A stretch of DNA of 61,942 nucleotides from an uncultured Alphaproteobacteria bacterium (GCA_902594815.1 CACJNL010000007.1:1-61942); one strand, 5' to 3'; positions 1-8,390 are shown, counted from the first letter of the stretch. The notes: generated by a model from the letters alone, not told the origin. Numbers and translations: made by a program.

Positions 1-72
1 TTTTCAACGCGTAAAATTAAAAAATTTAATAAATAAGATTGCAAAAATCATTCATTTTTGTATGATTTTTTT

Positions 73-516
73 ATGAACATATTATGTTTTAAAACATCTT
101 TTGGGTGGATTACCCTTAGTGAAGAGAATAATGAAATTTCCTCAGTTGAATTTGGTAAGAAAAAAAACAAAGGCAAAAGTAATCTTTTGCCGAAACTTAA
201 AAAACAAATTTTAGAATTTACTAAAGGAAAAAGAAAAAAATTTTCAACTAAATTAAAAATTGTAGGAACTCCATTACAAAAAAAAATATGGCATCAGTTG
301 AGCTTAATTAAGTATGGCTCCACTAAAACATATGGTGATATTGCAAAAGTTATAAAAACTTCTCCTAGATATGTTGGGAATGTATGTGGACAAAATAATC
401 ATTTACTTATTATACCCTGTCACCGTGTAGTTAGGTCGGATGGAAGTTTAGGTGGGTTCTCAGGTTTAGGAGGTATAAAACTTAAAATGAAATTATTAAA
501 TTTAGAGAAAAAATGA
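73..516 (+). CDS. ogt: Methylated-DNA--protein-cysteine methyltransferase
   Basis: Suicide repair enzyme that moves the alkyl group of O6-alkylguanine onto its own cysteine. The family hallmark PCHRVV is present near residue 115 of 147, followed by the usual Gly-rich GGFSG stretch. The part before it (KTYGDIAK, YVGNVCG) matches the winged-helix DNA-binding region of the Ogt/MGMT fold. The N-terminal ribonuclease-like domain is short, so this is a minimal Ogt-type protein without an Ada regulatory domain. The frame opens with a TTG at 58, but the ATG at 73 gives a more natural start. It overlaps the next gene by four bases (ATGA). Confidence 0.9.
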   Translation: MNILCFKTSFGWITLSEENNEISSVEFGKKKNKGKSNLLPKLKKQILEFTKGKRKKFSTKLKIVGTPLQKKIWHQLSLIKYGSTKTYGDIAKVIKTSPRYVGNVCGQNNHLLIIPCHRVVRSDGSLGGFSGLGGIKLKMKLLNLEKK

Positions 517-1238
517 GCAAAAATATTTTAATTCTTCAACATATTAATATTGAAACTCCAGGATACATTTTAGATTTAATGAAAAGAGATAAATTTAATC
601 TTACTACCATTGAGTTAGACGAAGGAGAAACTATACCAAACGATATTAACCAATTTGATGGCATGTTTTGTATGGGGGGACCTATGGATACCTGGATGGA
701 AAAAGATTATCCATGGTTAGTTAATGAAAAAAAGAAGATTAAAGAATTTGTTGTCGAACTAGAAAAACCTTATTTAGGTTTTTGTCTTGGGTGTCAGCTA
801 CTAGGAGAAGTAGTAGGCGGTAAAGTTGTTAAGTCTAACCCACCAGAAATTGGTATTTTAGATATTCAAATGAGCAGCGATTATTCTAAGGACCATTTGT
901 TTGGAGAGTTTAACTCATCTATTAAAGCATTACAGTGGCATAGTTATGAGGTTCAAGATCTAGAGTCAAATCATGATGTTACTCTTTTAGGTTCATCGCC
1001 GACGACAAAGTATCAAATTTTTAAATACAAAGAACATGCATATGGAATACAGTTTCATATTGAAATTAAAGACAATACAGTATCGCAGTGGGCTTGTGTT
1101 CCTGAATACGAAACTGCTCTTGAAGATAGTCTTGGTAAAGGTGCGCTAGAAAAATTTGATCAAGTTGCCCAAGCTAATATGGGTAATATGAATTATAATG
1201 CAGAAAACTTGTATAATAATTTTAAAAAAATTTTATAA
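513..1238 (+). CDS. Class I glutamine amidotransferase (GMP synthase-like domain protein)
   Basis: A stand-alone class I glutamine amidotransferase domain of 241 residues. The nucleophile elbow GFCLG places the catalytic Cys at residue 91, and FHIE supplies the His182/Glu184 pair, so the triad looks intact. Proteins of this type resemble the glutaminase half of GMP synthase but lack the synthetase half, and their acceptor is usually unknown; some related proteins act as gamma-glutamyl hydrolases. It is translationally coupled to the alkyltransferase (ATGA overlap) and lies just before the isomerase/dehydrogenase pair. No substrate can be named from the sequence. Confidence 0.85.
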   Translation: MSKNILILQHINIETPGYILDLMKRDKFNLTTIELDEGETIPNDINQFDGMFCMGGPMDTWMEKDYPWLVNEKKKIKEFVVELEKPYLGFCLGCQLLGEVVGGKVVKSNPPEIGILDIQMSSDYSKDHLFGEFNSSIKALQWHSYEVQDLESNHDVTLLGSSPTTKYQIFKYKEHAYGIQFHIEIKDNTVSQWACVPEYETALEDSLGKGALEKFDQVAQANMGNMNYNAENLYNNFKKIL

Positions 1239-1265
1239 AGGTTAAAATAATTAGGAGAAATAGGG

Positions 1266-2318
1266 ATGAAAAAAATCAAGGGACCGGCAATATTTCTTGC
1301 TCAATTTGCAGGTGATGACGAGCCATTTAATAATTTAAAAGATATATCATTATGGGCATCTAGTCTTGGATATAAAGGAGTACAAATCCCTACTTGGGAT
1401 AAACGCTTGATTGATCTTGATAAGGCTGCTGAGAGTAAAGATTATTGCGATGATTTAAGAGGTGTGCTTGATGCAAACAATATTCTTATTTCAGAGTTAT
1501 CTACTCATCTTCAGGGGCAGTTGGTTGCAGTTCATCCAACCTATGATACGCAGTTTGATGGCTTTGCCCCAGACGCAGTAAAAAATAATCCAACACGAAG
1601 ACAAGAGTGGGCTGTTGATCAAGTAAATAAAGCTGCACTAGCTTCCAAAAATTTAGGATTAAACGCTTTAGCTACTTTCTCGGGAGCATTAGCTTGGCCA
1701 TTTTTGTATCCTTGGCCACAAAGACCCTCTGGTTTAGTAGAAGAGGCTTTTGATGAATTGGCTAGAAGATGGAAGCCTATTTTAGATAACTGTGAGGCGG
1801 CAGGAGTTGATTTATGTTATGAAATTCATCCCGGTGAAGATCTTCATGATGGTATTACCTTTGAAATGTTTTTAGAGAGGGTCAATAATCATCAGCGATG
1901 CAACATGTTATATGATCCTAGCCATTTTGTTCTTCAACATTTAAACTATCTCAACCACATAGATATATATCACGATAGGATTAAAATGTTTCATGTCAAA
2001 GACGCAGAACTTAATCCAACTGGGAAGCAAGGAGTGTATGGTGGTTTTCAATCATGGATTAACAGAGCGGGTCGTTTTCGATCTTTGGGAGATGGCCAAG
2101 TTGATTTCAAATCTATTTTTTCAAAATTATCAGCTTATGGTTTTGATGGATGGGCTGTTCTGGAATGGGAATGTTGTATAAAAAGTCCCGAACAAGGAGC
2201 TGCTGAAGGAGCACCTTTTATTTCTAACCACATAATTGATGTGACTACAAAAGCTTTCGACGATTTTGCAGATTCGGGTACCGATAAGGAAACAAATAAA
2301 AAATTATTAGGAATATAA
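1266..2318 (+). CDS. Sugar phosphate isomerase/epimerase family TIM-barrel protein
   Basis: Member of the xylose-isomerase-like TIM barrel family (AP endonuclease 2 superfamily), 350 residues. The four expected metal ligands can be placed at Glu186 (EIHPGE), Asp217 (YDPSH), His243 (FHVKD) and Glu300 (VLEWE), so a divalent-metal isomerase, epimerase or dehydratase reaction on a sugar or inosose is likely. An AGGAGA ribosome site precedes the ATG. It is followed after two bases by a Gfo/Idh/MocA dehydrogenase; such pairs (for example MocC/MocA, IolE/IolG) typically oxidise a ring hydroxyl and then rearrange the keto sugar. The exact substrate is unknown. Confidence 0.85.
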   Translation: MKKIKGPAIFLAQFAGDDEPFNNLKDISLWASSLGYKGVQIPTWDKRLIDLDKAAESKDYCDDLRGVLDANNILISELSTHLQGQLVAVHPTYDTQFDGFAPDAVKNNPTRRQEWAVDQVNKAALASKNLGLNALATFSGALAWPFLYPWPQRPSGLVEEAFDELARRWKPILDNCEAAGVDLCYEIHPGEDLHDGITFEMFLERVNNHQRCNMLYDPSHFVLQHLNYLNHIDIYHDRIKMFHVKDAELNPTGKQGVYGGFQSWINRAGRFRSLGDGQVDFKSIFSKLSAYGFDGWAVLEWECCIKSPEQGAAEGAPFISNHIIDVTTKAFDDFADSGTDKETNKKLLGI

Positions 2319-2320
2319 TT

Positions 2321-3472
2321 ATGAAAAGAAAACTTCGCTTGGGAATGATAGGAGGAGGTCAAGGGGCCTTTATAGGGGCAGTACATCGCTTGGCAGCACG
2401 TATTGATGATAAATATGAATTTGTTGCTGGTTGCTTATCTTCAACACCTGCAAAAGCTGAAGAGTCTGCAAAAGAAATTGGTCTAGATTTAAGCAGAAGT
2501 TATCCAGACTTCAAAACAATGGCTGAAGAAGAGTCAAAAAGAGAAGATGGCGTAGAAGTAGTCTCTATTGTTACCCCAAACCATATGCATGCAAGTCCGG
2601 CAATAGAATTTTTAAACAAAAATATTCATGTCATTTGTGATAAGCCAATGACATCAACTATGGATGAAGCTCATGAATTAATGAAAGCTATTGATTCTTC
2701 AAAAGCACATTTCTTTTTAACTCATAATTATTCTGGATATCCTGTTATTAGAGAAATGAGAGCCCTAATAAAAAATGGGGAGTTAGGTAAATTAAGGATC
2801 GTAAAAGGATCATATTTACAAGGGTGGTTGGGTTCAAAAGAGGAAGATACCGGCAGCAACAAACAAGCTGAATGGAGAACAGATCCTAAAAGAAGTGGGG
2901 TAGCTGGTGCAGTTGGTGATATTGGAAGTCATACAATGCATTTGTTAGAGTTCGTGACAGGATTGAAATGTGAAGCCGTTGCGGCTGACTTAACAACCTT
3001 TGTTCCAGGCAGGCAGCTTGATGATGATGCGTCAATCATGATACGCATGAGTGAGAAAGTAAAAGGTAACCTTTCCATTTCTCAAATTGCTACTGGCCAA
3101 GAGAATAATCTCACTATTTCTATATACGGTGAAAAAGGAGCTTTACATTGGGCTCAAGAAAATCCAAATTATGCAAGATTATCTAAAGTTGGTAGTGCTG
3201 ATCAGATAATAACACGCGGGGGCGTTATTCAACACCCTGATTCATTTGGCTCAATAAGAATTCCTCCTGGTCATCCTGAGGGTTATCTTGAAGGATTCGC
3301 CCAAATTTATTCTGATGCAGCAGATGTCCTTTTGGATCATCAAAATAAAAATAAATTACTTGAATTGTTGCCTAATGGTAAGACAGGATTACAGATAATG
3401 AGATTTATTAATGCATCGGTACACTCAAGTAAAAACAATAGTGCTTGGACAGATTTAAACACTATATGGTGA
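2321..3472 (+). CDS. Gfo/Idh/MocA family NAD(P)-dependent oxidoreductase
   Basis: NAD(P)-dependent dehydrogenase of sugars or cyclitols, 383 residues. The Rossmann motif GGGQG lies at residues 11-15, and CDKPM near residue 108 carries the lysine of the family's EKP-type motif. DIGSHTMH near residue 205 matches the substrate-side Asp/His motif. It starts two bases after the isomerase stop, so the two are translated together. A short inverted repeat (3473-3492) follows its stop directly. The partner enzyme and the nearby MocDEF-like genes make inositol, inosamine or keto-sugar chemistry plausible, but that is inference. Confidence 0.88.
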   Translation: MKRKLRLGMIGGGQGAFIGAVHRLAARIDDKYEFVAGCLSSTPAKAEESAKEIGLDLSRSYPDFKTMAEEESKREDGVEVVSIVTPNHMHASPAIEFLNKNIHVICDKPMTSTMDEAHELMKAIDSSKAHFFLTHNYSGYPVIREMRALIKNGELGKLRIVKGSYLQGWLGSKEEDTGSNKQAEWRTDPKRSGVAGAVGDIGSHTMHLLEFVTGLKCEAVAADLTTFVPGRQLDDDASIMIRMSEKVKGNLSISQIATGQENNLTISIYGEKGALHWAQENPNYARLSKVGSADQIITRGGVIQHPDSFGSIRIPPGHPEGYLEGFAQIYSDAADVLLDHQNKNKLLELLPNGKTGLQIMRFINASVHSSKNNSAWTDLNTIW

Positions 3473-3492
3473 ATGCATAGCCAGGTATGCAT
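3473..3492 (+). terminator. Possible weak terminator hairpin after the oxidoreductase gene
   Basis: Seven-base inverted repeat ATGCATA / TATGCAT with a six-base loop begins at the base after the stop codon. A third copy of TATGCAT and an AT-rich run with several T residues follow. The stem has low GC content, so it is only a possible terminator separating the oxidoreductase from the riboswitch leader. Confidence 0.3.
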
Positions 3493-3559
3493 TTTATGCA
3501 TAATTATTTTTCGTATTTTTAACTTACATTTATTAATAATATTATTAAATAGATAATCA

Positions 3560-3609
3560 CGTTCATCATGTTTTTACATGACGGAAGTAGACGAAAGTCG
3601 AAGGAACGC
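3560..3609 (+). promoter_or_regulatory. Glutamine riboswitch aptamer 1 (glnA RNA motif)
   Basis: First of two tandem aptamers in the amtB leader. It follows the glnA RNA layout. P1 pairs CGTTC (3560-3564) with GAACG (3604-3608). A hairpin TCATG/CATGA (3566-3570 with 3577-3581) follows. The conserved core GGAAGTAG comes next, then a short GAC/GTC stem capped by a GAAA loop (3590-3599), then CGAAGGAACGC. The family binds L-glutamine and controls nitrogen genes, mainly in cyanobacteria. The match covers both the invariant bases and all three helices, so the assignment is strong. No intrinsic terminator is visible after it. Confidence 0.9.
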
Positions 3610-3626
3610 ATGCAAAGTTATTAAAT

Positions 3627-3675
3627 CGTTCAATCTGTATATACAGATCGGAAGTAGGTTAAACCGAAGGAACGC
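3627..3675 (+). promoter_or_regulatory. Glutamine riboswitch aptamer 2 (glnA RNA motif)
   Basis: Second aptamer, 17 bases after the first. P1 is CGTTC (3627-3631) with GAACG (3670-3674). P2 is ATCTGT/ACAGAT (3633-3638 with 3643-3648) and differs completely in sequence from P2 of the first copy while keeping the pairing. The core GGAAGTAG is identical, and a GGT/ACC stem (3657-3659 with 3663-3665) replaces the GAC/GTC stem of copy 1. These compensating differences between copies support a selected RNA structure rather than a recent duplication. The amtB ribosome site lies about 85 bases downstream, so translational or Rho-type control is possible. Confidence 0.9.
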
Positions 3676-3767
3676 GGATCTTATATATTAATTTCCATAG
3701 CTAAGCATGAATAGTAGCACATGACTTATGGTGAGTTGTGTCTTGTGAAATTTATAATGGAGGATTA

Positions 3768-5054
3768 ATGTTTAAAAAAACTCTTAATTTTTTAAGTATT
3801 TTATCATTTTTTTTACTTTTAAGCTCTTATGCTCGAGCTGGTGTTGATGCAGAAGTAGCTTACATACTAAATACATTTTCTTTTTTAGTATGTGGATTTC
3901 TTGTAATGTGGATGGCGGCAGGTTTTTTATTCTTAGAGTCAGGGTTAGTTACCACAAGAAGTGTTTCAACAATTGCTGCAAAAAACATTGGTAAATTTGC
4001 TATTGTATCAATTGTTTTTTACTTATTTGGTTACAACATGGGTTATGGTATTCCGGAAGGTGGATTTATAGGTTCATTTTCAATTTGGACTGATAATACT
4101 TCTCTTGATACTGGTTATTCAGATGCTTCTGATTGGTTTTTTCAAGCTTTATTTGTTTGTGCAACGGTTTCAATAGTTTCTGGGGCAGTAGCAGAAAGAA
4201 TAAAAATATGGCCATTTTTTACATTTGCCGCAATTTTAGGTGGTTTTATTTATCCAATCCAAATGGGATGGGAGTGGGGCGGCGGTTGGCTGGATGCACT
4301 TGGTTTTTCAGACTTTGCTGGATCAACTTTAGTTCATGCTTGTGGTGGATCAGCTGCATTAGCTGGTGTAATGTTATTAGGCCCAAGGCTAGGGAGGTTT
4401 ACAGACTCAGGTAAGCCTGCAAATATGGCCCCTTTTGCTCCATCTTCAATTCCTTTAGTCACGCTTGGAACATTTATTTTATGGATGGGCTGGTATGGAT
4501 TTAATGGAGGTTCTCAATTAGCGCTTGGCTCTTATGAAGATGCAACTGCTATGTCTAAAATTTTTATGAATACGCAACTTGCAGCATGTGGTGGCTGTAT
4601 GGCAGGAGCTATAATTACGAGGTTAATAGGTGGAAAAACAGATATTGTTATGATGCTTAATGGTGCTCTCGCAGGCTTAGTTTCTATAACCGCTGAGCCT
4701 TTGATGCCTTCACCATTATTATCTATTGGAATTGGAGCAATAGGTGGAATTATTATGTATTATGGTACACAATTACTAAACTCCCTTAAACTAGACGATG
4801 TTGTAGGTGCAATACCCGTACATATGTTTGCAGGTATATGGGGAACTTTAGTTGTTCCTTTTACAAATCCTGATGCTTCATATGGAATTCAGTTACTTGG
4901 AGTAATTTCTGTATGTTTATTTGTTTTTATCGCATCTTATATTATGATTTACCTATTAAAAATATCAATGGGTTTAAGAATAAGTGAGGAAGCAGAAAAA
5001 CTTGGAACTGATAAAGCTGAAATTGGTGTTGTGGCTTATTCAATTAGAGATTAG
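3768..5054 (+). CDS. amtB: Ammonium transporter Amt family
   Basis: Inner-membrane ammonium channel of 428 residues, with about eleven membrane helices after an N-terminal signal-like segment ending near SYARA. Family marks include DFAGSTLVH, which holds the conserved Asp and first pore His, and VGAIPVHMFAGIWG, which holds the second pore His. GGAGG at 3759-3763 fixes the ATG at 3768; an in-frame GTG at 3738 would place this ribosome site inside the gene. The leader carries two glutamine riboswitches, so uptake is expected to respond to internal glutamine. No glnK/PII gene follows, unlike the common glnK-amtB pair. Confidence 0.95.
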   Translation: MFKKTLNFLSILSFFLLLSSYARAGVDAEVAYILNTFSFLVCGFLVMWMAAGFLFLESGLVTTRSVSTIAAKNIGKFAIVSIVFYLFGYNMGYGIPEGGFIGSFSIWTDNTSLDTGYSDASDWFFQALFVCATVSIVSGAVAERIKIWPFFTFAAILGGFIYPIQMGWEWGGGWLDALGFSDFAGSTLVHACGGSAALAGVMLLGPRLGRFTDSGKPANMAPFAPSSIPLVTLGTFILWMGWYGFNGGSQLALGSYEDATAMSKIFMNTQLAACGGCMAGAIITRLIGGKTDIVMMLNGALAGLVSITAEPLMPSPLLSIGIGAIGGIIMYYGTQLLNSLKLDDVVGAIPVHMFAGIWGTLVVPFTNPDASYGIQLLGVISVCLFVFIASYIMIYLLKISMGLRISEEAEKLGTDKAEIGVVAYSIRD

Positions 5055-5101
5055 ATTTCAAAGTCTTATCTTGAATTTGAACATAAAAACCTAAATTTAT
5101 A

Positions 5102-5125
5102 AGTAGAGGATTACAATCCTCTACT
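5102..5125 (+). terminator. Hairpin after amtB
   Basis: Ten-base perfect inverted repeat AGTAGAGGAT / ATCCTCTACT with a four-base loop lies 47 bases after the amtB stop and 17 bases before the next start codon. Only a weak T content follows it (CTTAA), so it may act as an imperfect terminator or as a transcript-end stabiliser reducing read-through into the winged-helix gene. Confidence 0.5.
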
Positions 5126-5142
5126 CTTAACTGGAAATAAAT

Positions 5143-5502
5143 ATGAATGCAGAAGAAATTATAAAACTCAAAAAAAATGCTCTTTACACTAGCTTAAAAA
5201 GTAAAGATTTTTTCAGCAGATTTTTTAATAAGTCTATGTTGCATTATGCAGTTATTATGGAAGTTTTTTCTAAAAATAATTTTGATGGAATATCTTATGA
5301 GCAATTATGTAGTAATGTACCTAAAGTACTAGGATCAAGATCTAGTATTCAAAATTTACTAAATGAAGGTTTGGATAAAAAAATTTTCAAAAAAATTGAG
5401 AATAACAAAGACAAAAGAATAAAAAATTATTTTTTATCTGATGAGTTCTCAAATTTACTTATAGAATGGATAAAAAAACAGAAAAATATTTTTAATCATT
5501 AA
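5143..5502 (+). CDS. Small winged-helix-like protein, possible regulator
   Basis: A basic protein of 119 residues that I cannot assign to a named family. Its pattern resembles a MarR/winged-helix DNA-binding domain: helical N-terminus, a stretch (YEQLCSNVPKVLGSRSSIQNLLNEGLDKKIF) that reads as helix-turn-helix with a Ser-Arg-Ser-Ser recognition helix, then a KIENNKDKRIKNYFLS region that would form the beta wing, and a C-terminal helix. No membrane segment or signal peptide is present. It lies downstream of the riboswitch-controlled amtB behind a hairpin, so a nitrogen-related role is conceivable but unproven. Confidence 0.6.
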   Translation: MNAEEIIKLKKNALYTSLKSKDFFSRFFNKSMLHYAVIMEVFSKNNFDGISYEQLCSNVPKVLGSRSSIQNLLNEGLDKKIFKKIENNKDKRIKNYFLSDEFSNLLIEWIKKQKNIFNH

Positions 5503-5528
5503 ATAGATTAAATTATGATGGAGGAGCT

Positions 5529-5720
5529 ATGAAAACAATATTAAGTATTTCTAATAAAAAATATATTTTGAAATATAAGAGAAAAATGCCTGAAAAAGAA
5601 GTTTTGAAAATGAAGTCATTCGTAACAAATAAAGGTGTTAAATTAGTAAAAACCGAAAAATTTAAAATTAAAAAAATTTCTGAAAAAGAAACTGAGAGAA
5701 TTTTTGAAATTATTCTTTAA
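5529..5720 (+). CDS. Small hypothetical protein
   Basis: A 63-residue lysine-rich protein of unknown function. A strong ribosome site (TGGAGGAG, 5519-5526) sits just before the ATG, which is unusual in this window and supports that it is expressed. The product has no signal peptide, membrane helix or recognisable motif; it looks like a short alpha/beta basic protein. It follows the winged-helix gene by 26 bases and meets the yqgE stop codon head-on with no base between. Confidence 0.55.
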   Translation: MKTILSISNKKYILKYKRKMPEKEVLKMKSFVTNKGVKLVKTEKFKIKKISEKETERIFEIIL

Positions 5721-6272
5721 TTAAGCTCTCCCAGAAAATTGTGATAGCTTATTTGGGTCTATACCTAATAAGCTATAAGCTTTATTCCATTTATTTGCCA
5801 CCTCATCATCAAATAAAAAAGAAGAGTCAGCAGCAAGAGTCATCCAACTGTTCGCAAGCAATTCTTTTTCTATTTGTCCTGGACCCCAACCTGCGTAACC
5901 AAGAGCTAATATGCTGTTAGCAGGACCTTTACCTTTAGAAAGATCTTCAAAAAACTCTGAAGTGCTTGTTAATGCAACACCTTTTTCAATAGCAAGTGTT
6001 TCTTTTTGGATTACCTCATCAGAGTGTAAGACAAAACCTCTGCCAGTCTCAACGGGCCCTCCATAACGAATATACAATTTTTTATTACCAAGAGGTTTGT
6101 CAATTCCAAGTTGTTCTAATAAATCAGGGTATAAATCATAATCAATTTTTTTATTAATAATGATTCCCATCGTTCCTTCAGACGAGTGAGCACATATATA
6201 TATTACAGTTTTATAAAATCTCTCATCATCAAGAGACGGCATCGAAAGTAATAATTTTCCTGTTAAATTCAT
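5721..6272 (-). CDS. yqgE: YqgE/AlgH family protein (UPF0301)
   Basis: Conserved protein of 183 residues, the usual length for UPF0301. Recognisable parts are the opening LTGKLLLSMPSL, the block GTMGIIINKK near residue 34, YGGPVETGRGFVLHS near residue 70 and LGYAGWGPGQIEKEL near residue 123. The biochemical function is not firmly known; AlgH was first named as a regulator of alginate genes in Pseudomonas. It is transcribed alone, divergently from the DsbD-like gene across a 69-base AT-rich gap. Confidence 0.93.
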   Translation of the reverse strand: MNLTGKLLLSMPSLDDERFYKTVIYICAHSSEGTMGIIINKKIDYDLYPDLLEQLGIDKPLGNKKLYIRYGGPVETGRGFVLHSDEVIQKETLAIEKGVALTSTSEFFEDLSKGKGPANSILALGYAGWGPGQIEKELLANSWMTLAADSSFLFDDEVANKWNKAYSLLGIDPNKLSQFSGRA

Positions 6273-6341
6273 TATTATATATATTCGTATTATTTATAGT
6301 ATTTCAATAGCCTATTACTATATATTACAATAGTAATTTAT

Positions 6342-8390
6342 ATGAATAGAACGTCTAAAATTATAAAATTTCTTATAAGTATTATTTTATTTACATTCTA
6401 TTTTAATACTTCTTTTGCATTATCTAGCGAATGGGCAGTCGGGGAAACATCAAAACTAAGACTGATTTCACCCTATTCACAAAACTCTTCAAAAAATATT
6501 ACTATTGGCCTTGAATATCAAATGCAACCTGGTTGGAAAACATATTGGAAATCTCCAGGTGATGGTGGTTTTGCACAAAATATTTCATGGGAAAATTCAT
6601 CAAATATTAGTGATGTTAAAATTTTGTGGCCAACGCCTATAAAGTTTGAGATTTTGGGATTAACATCCCTTGGCTATCAAGATAATGTCACGTTTCCCCT
6701 TGAAATTGAAATTGAAAATGAATTTCAAGATATAAATTTAGATTTGCATGTAAATTATTTAATTTGTAAAGAAATATGCATACCTGGGGATGCGCGGATA
6801 TTTTTAGATATTCCAGCAGGAGAAAAAAAAATTAATCATAATTATTTTGATGTTGAACAAGCTTTATCAAAGTTACCAGAAAAAGATTTTAGTAGAACTT
6901 ATTTAAAAAATATAAATGCAAATGTTCTTGAGGGTGAAAATTTATCAACAATTCAGCTTCAAATAGAGTCAGAGAAAATTTTTTTTAATCCAGAAATTTT
7001 TTTACATACACCATTTGGTCTTCCTGTTGTTCAACATACAATTTCCTATTCAGCAAATAATAAATTAATTACGGCAGAATTTGATTTCAATAAAAAATTG
7101 ATTTCTGAAGATAGTTTTCCTTTGGAGGTAGTTCTTAAAGATATAAATCATAACTTTGAGCATCTTTTATCAGCACAAATCACAAAGGATATAAGTAATT
7201 CTACAATGAATACTTTTATTTTTTACATACTAATATCATTGCTAGCAGGGTTGATTTTAAATGTTATGCCTTGTGTTTTTCCTATACTCTCAATTAAATT
7301 AATGTCTGTTTTTACTGTTGATCAAGGAACGGCTAGAGTAAGTTTTTTAACTGTTGCACTCGGTATTGTTAGTTCCTTTTTCCTTTTGGGAGTTTGTTTT
7401 TTAGTATTACAGTACTTTAGTTTTTCAATTGCATGGGGAATGCAATTTCAAAAACCTTATTTTTTAATATTTATTACTCTTATTATTTTTCTTTTTATGA
7501 TGAATATGTTTGGGCAGTTTCAAATTAATCTACCACAGAATTTTAGCAATATCACTTTTGCAGGATTAGGTAATAAATCTTTTTTTAAAGATTTTTTTAA
7601 TGGTTTTTTTGCAACCCTTATGGCTACCCCTTGCTCAGCCCCATTTGTTGGTACTGCTATTACGGCTGCGTTTACGCAAAATTATATTATTGGAATGAGC
7701 ATTTTTTTATTCATGGGTATTGGAATGGCCTCCCCATATTTATTAATTGCTCTATTTCCTAAACTTGTGAATTTTCTACCAAAGCCAGGTATATGGATGA
7801 TTTATGTTAAATATTTCCTAGGACTATTACTACTGGCTACCGTTTTATGGTTATCAAATATTTTATTAAATTTTTTCAATATTTATTTTTTAGTTATATC
7901 TCTTTTTGTACTTCTTGTTATCACTTATAGAAGAAAATTTCCTTTATTTAAAAACACAATAACAATTACATCTATAATATTTATTTTTTTTTCAACTTCC
8001 TTACAAAAATTTCAACAACATTCATCAAGTGGAGAAGAAAAGGATTGGGTTAGTTTCTTTACAGTTGATATTGATCAACTAGTCGCACAGGATAAAATTA
8101 TTTTTTTAGATATTACAGCTGATTGGTGTGCAACTTGTCAATTTAACAAAATTAATGTTCTTAATTCAGACAATATAATTAAACAATTTAAAGAGAATAA
8201 TGTTACCTTGATACGAGCAGATTGGACAAAGCCAAATGAAAGGGTGAATTTGTTTTTAGAGAAGTATGATCGCTTTGGTATTCCTTTCAATGCATTTTTT
8301 TCTAAAAAATTTCCTGATGGAATTTTATTATCAGAGTTGCTTTCTGAAAAAGAAATAGTAAATGCAATTAACAAAATAAAGTATGAGTAA
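6342..8390 (+). CDS. DsbD/ScsB-type thiol:disulfide interchange protein
   Basis: Membrane electron carrier that takes electrons from cytoplasmic thioredoxin to periplasmic substrates, 682 residues. Order: signal peptide to about residue 27; periplasmic DsbD-alpha-like domain with the Cys pair CKEIC near residue 146; a block of about eight membrane helices (about 290-545) with redox cysteines in NVMPCVFP and MATPCSAPF; and a C-terminal thioredoxin domain with the active site WCATC. The N-terminal domain (WKTYWKSPGDGG) resembles the ScsB branch more than classical DsbD. The downstream peroxiredoxin overlaps its last codons, which suggests periplasmic peroxide or thiol defence. Confidence 0.9.
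   Translation: MNRTSKIIKFLISIILFTFYFNTSFALSSEWAVGETSKLRLISPYSQNSSKNITIGLEYQMQPGWKTYWKSPGDGGFAQNISWENSSNISDVKILWPTPIKFEILGLTSLGYQDNVTFPLEIEIENEFQDINLDLHVNYLICKEICIPGDARIFLDIPAGEKKINHNYFDVEQALSKLPEKDFSRTYLKNINANVLEGENLSTIQLQIESEKIFFNPEIFLHTPFGLPVVQHTISYSANNKLITAEFDFNKKLISEDSFPLEVVLKDINHNFEHLLSAQITKDISNSTMNTFIFYILISLLAGLILNVMPCVFPILSIKLMSVFTVDQGTARVSFLTVALGIVSSFFLLGVCFLVLQYFSFSIAWGMQFQKPYFLIFITLIIFLFMMNMFGQFQINLPQNFSNITFAGLGNKSFFKDFFNGFFATLMATPCSAPFVGTAITAAFTQNYIIGMSIFLFMGIGMASPYLLIALFPKLVNFLPKPGIWMIYVKYFLGLLLLATVLWLSNILLNFFNIYFLVISLFVLLVITYRRKFPLFKNTITITSIIFIFFSTSLQKFQQHSSSGEEKDWVSFFTVDIDQLVAQDKIIFLDITADWCATCQFNKINVLNSDNIIKQFKENNVTLIRADWTKPNERVNLFLEKYDRFGIPFNAFFSKKFPDGILLSELLSEKEIVNAINKIKYE

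Noticed and set aside
3473-3559. Sigma-54 promoter for amtB
   Set aside because: No GGCAC-N5-TTGC-like sequence is present; the region is only AT-rich, with several equally weak -10-like boxes.
3738-3767. GTG start giving a ten-residue longer AmtB
   Set aside because: The GGAGG ribosome site lies inside this extension, and the ATG at 3768 begins a proper signal-like segment.
3676-3767. Intrinsic terminator as expression platform of the glutamine riboswitches
   Set aside because: Only a weak CCATA/TATGG pairing is visible and there is no T run, so a transcription terminator cannot be claimed.
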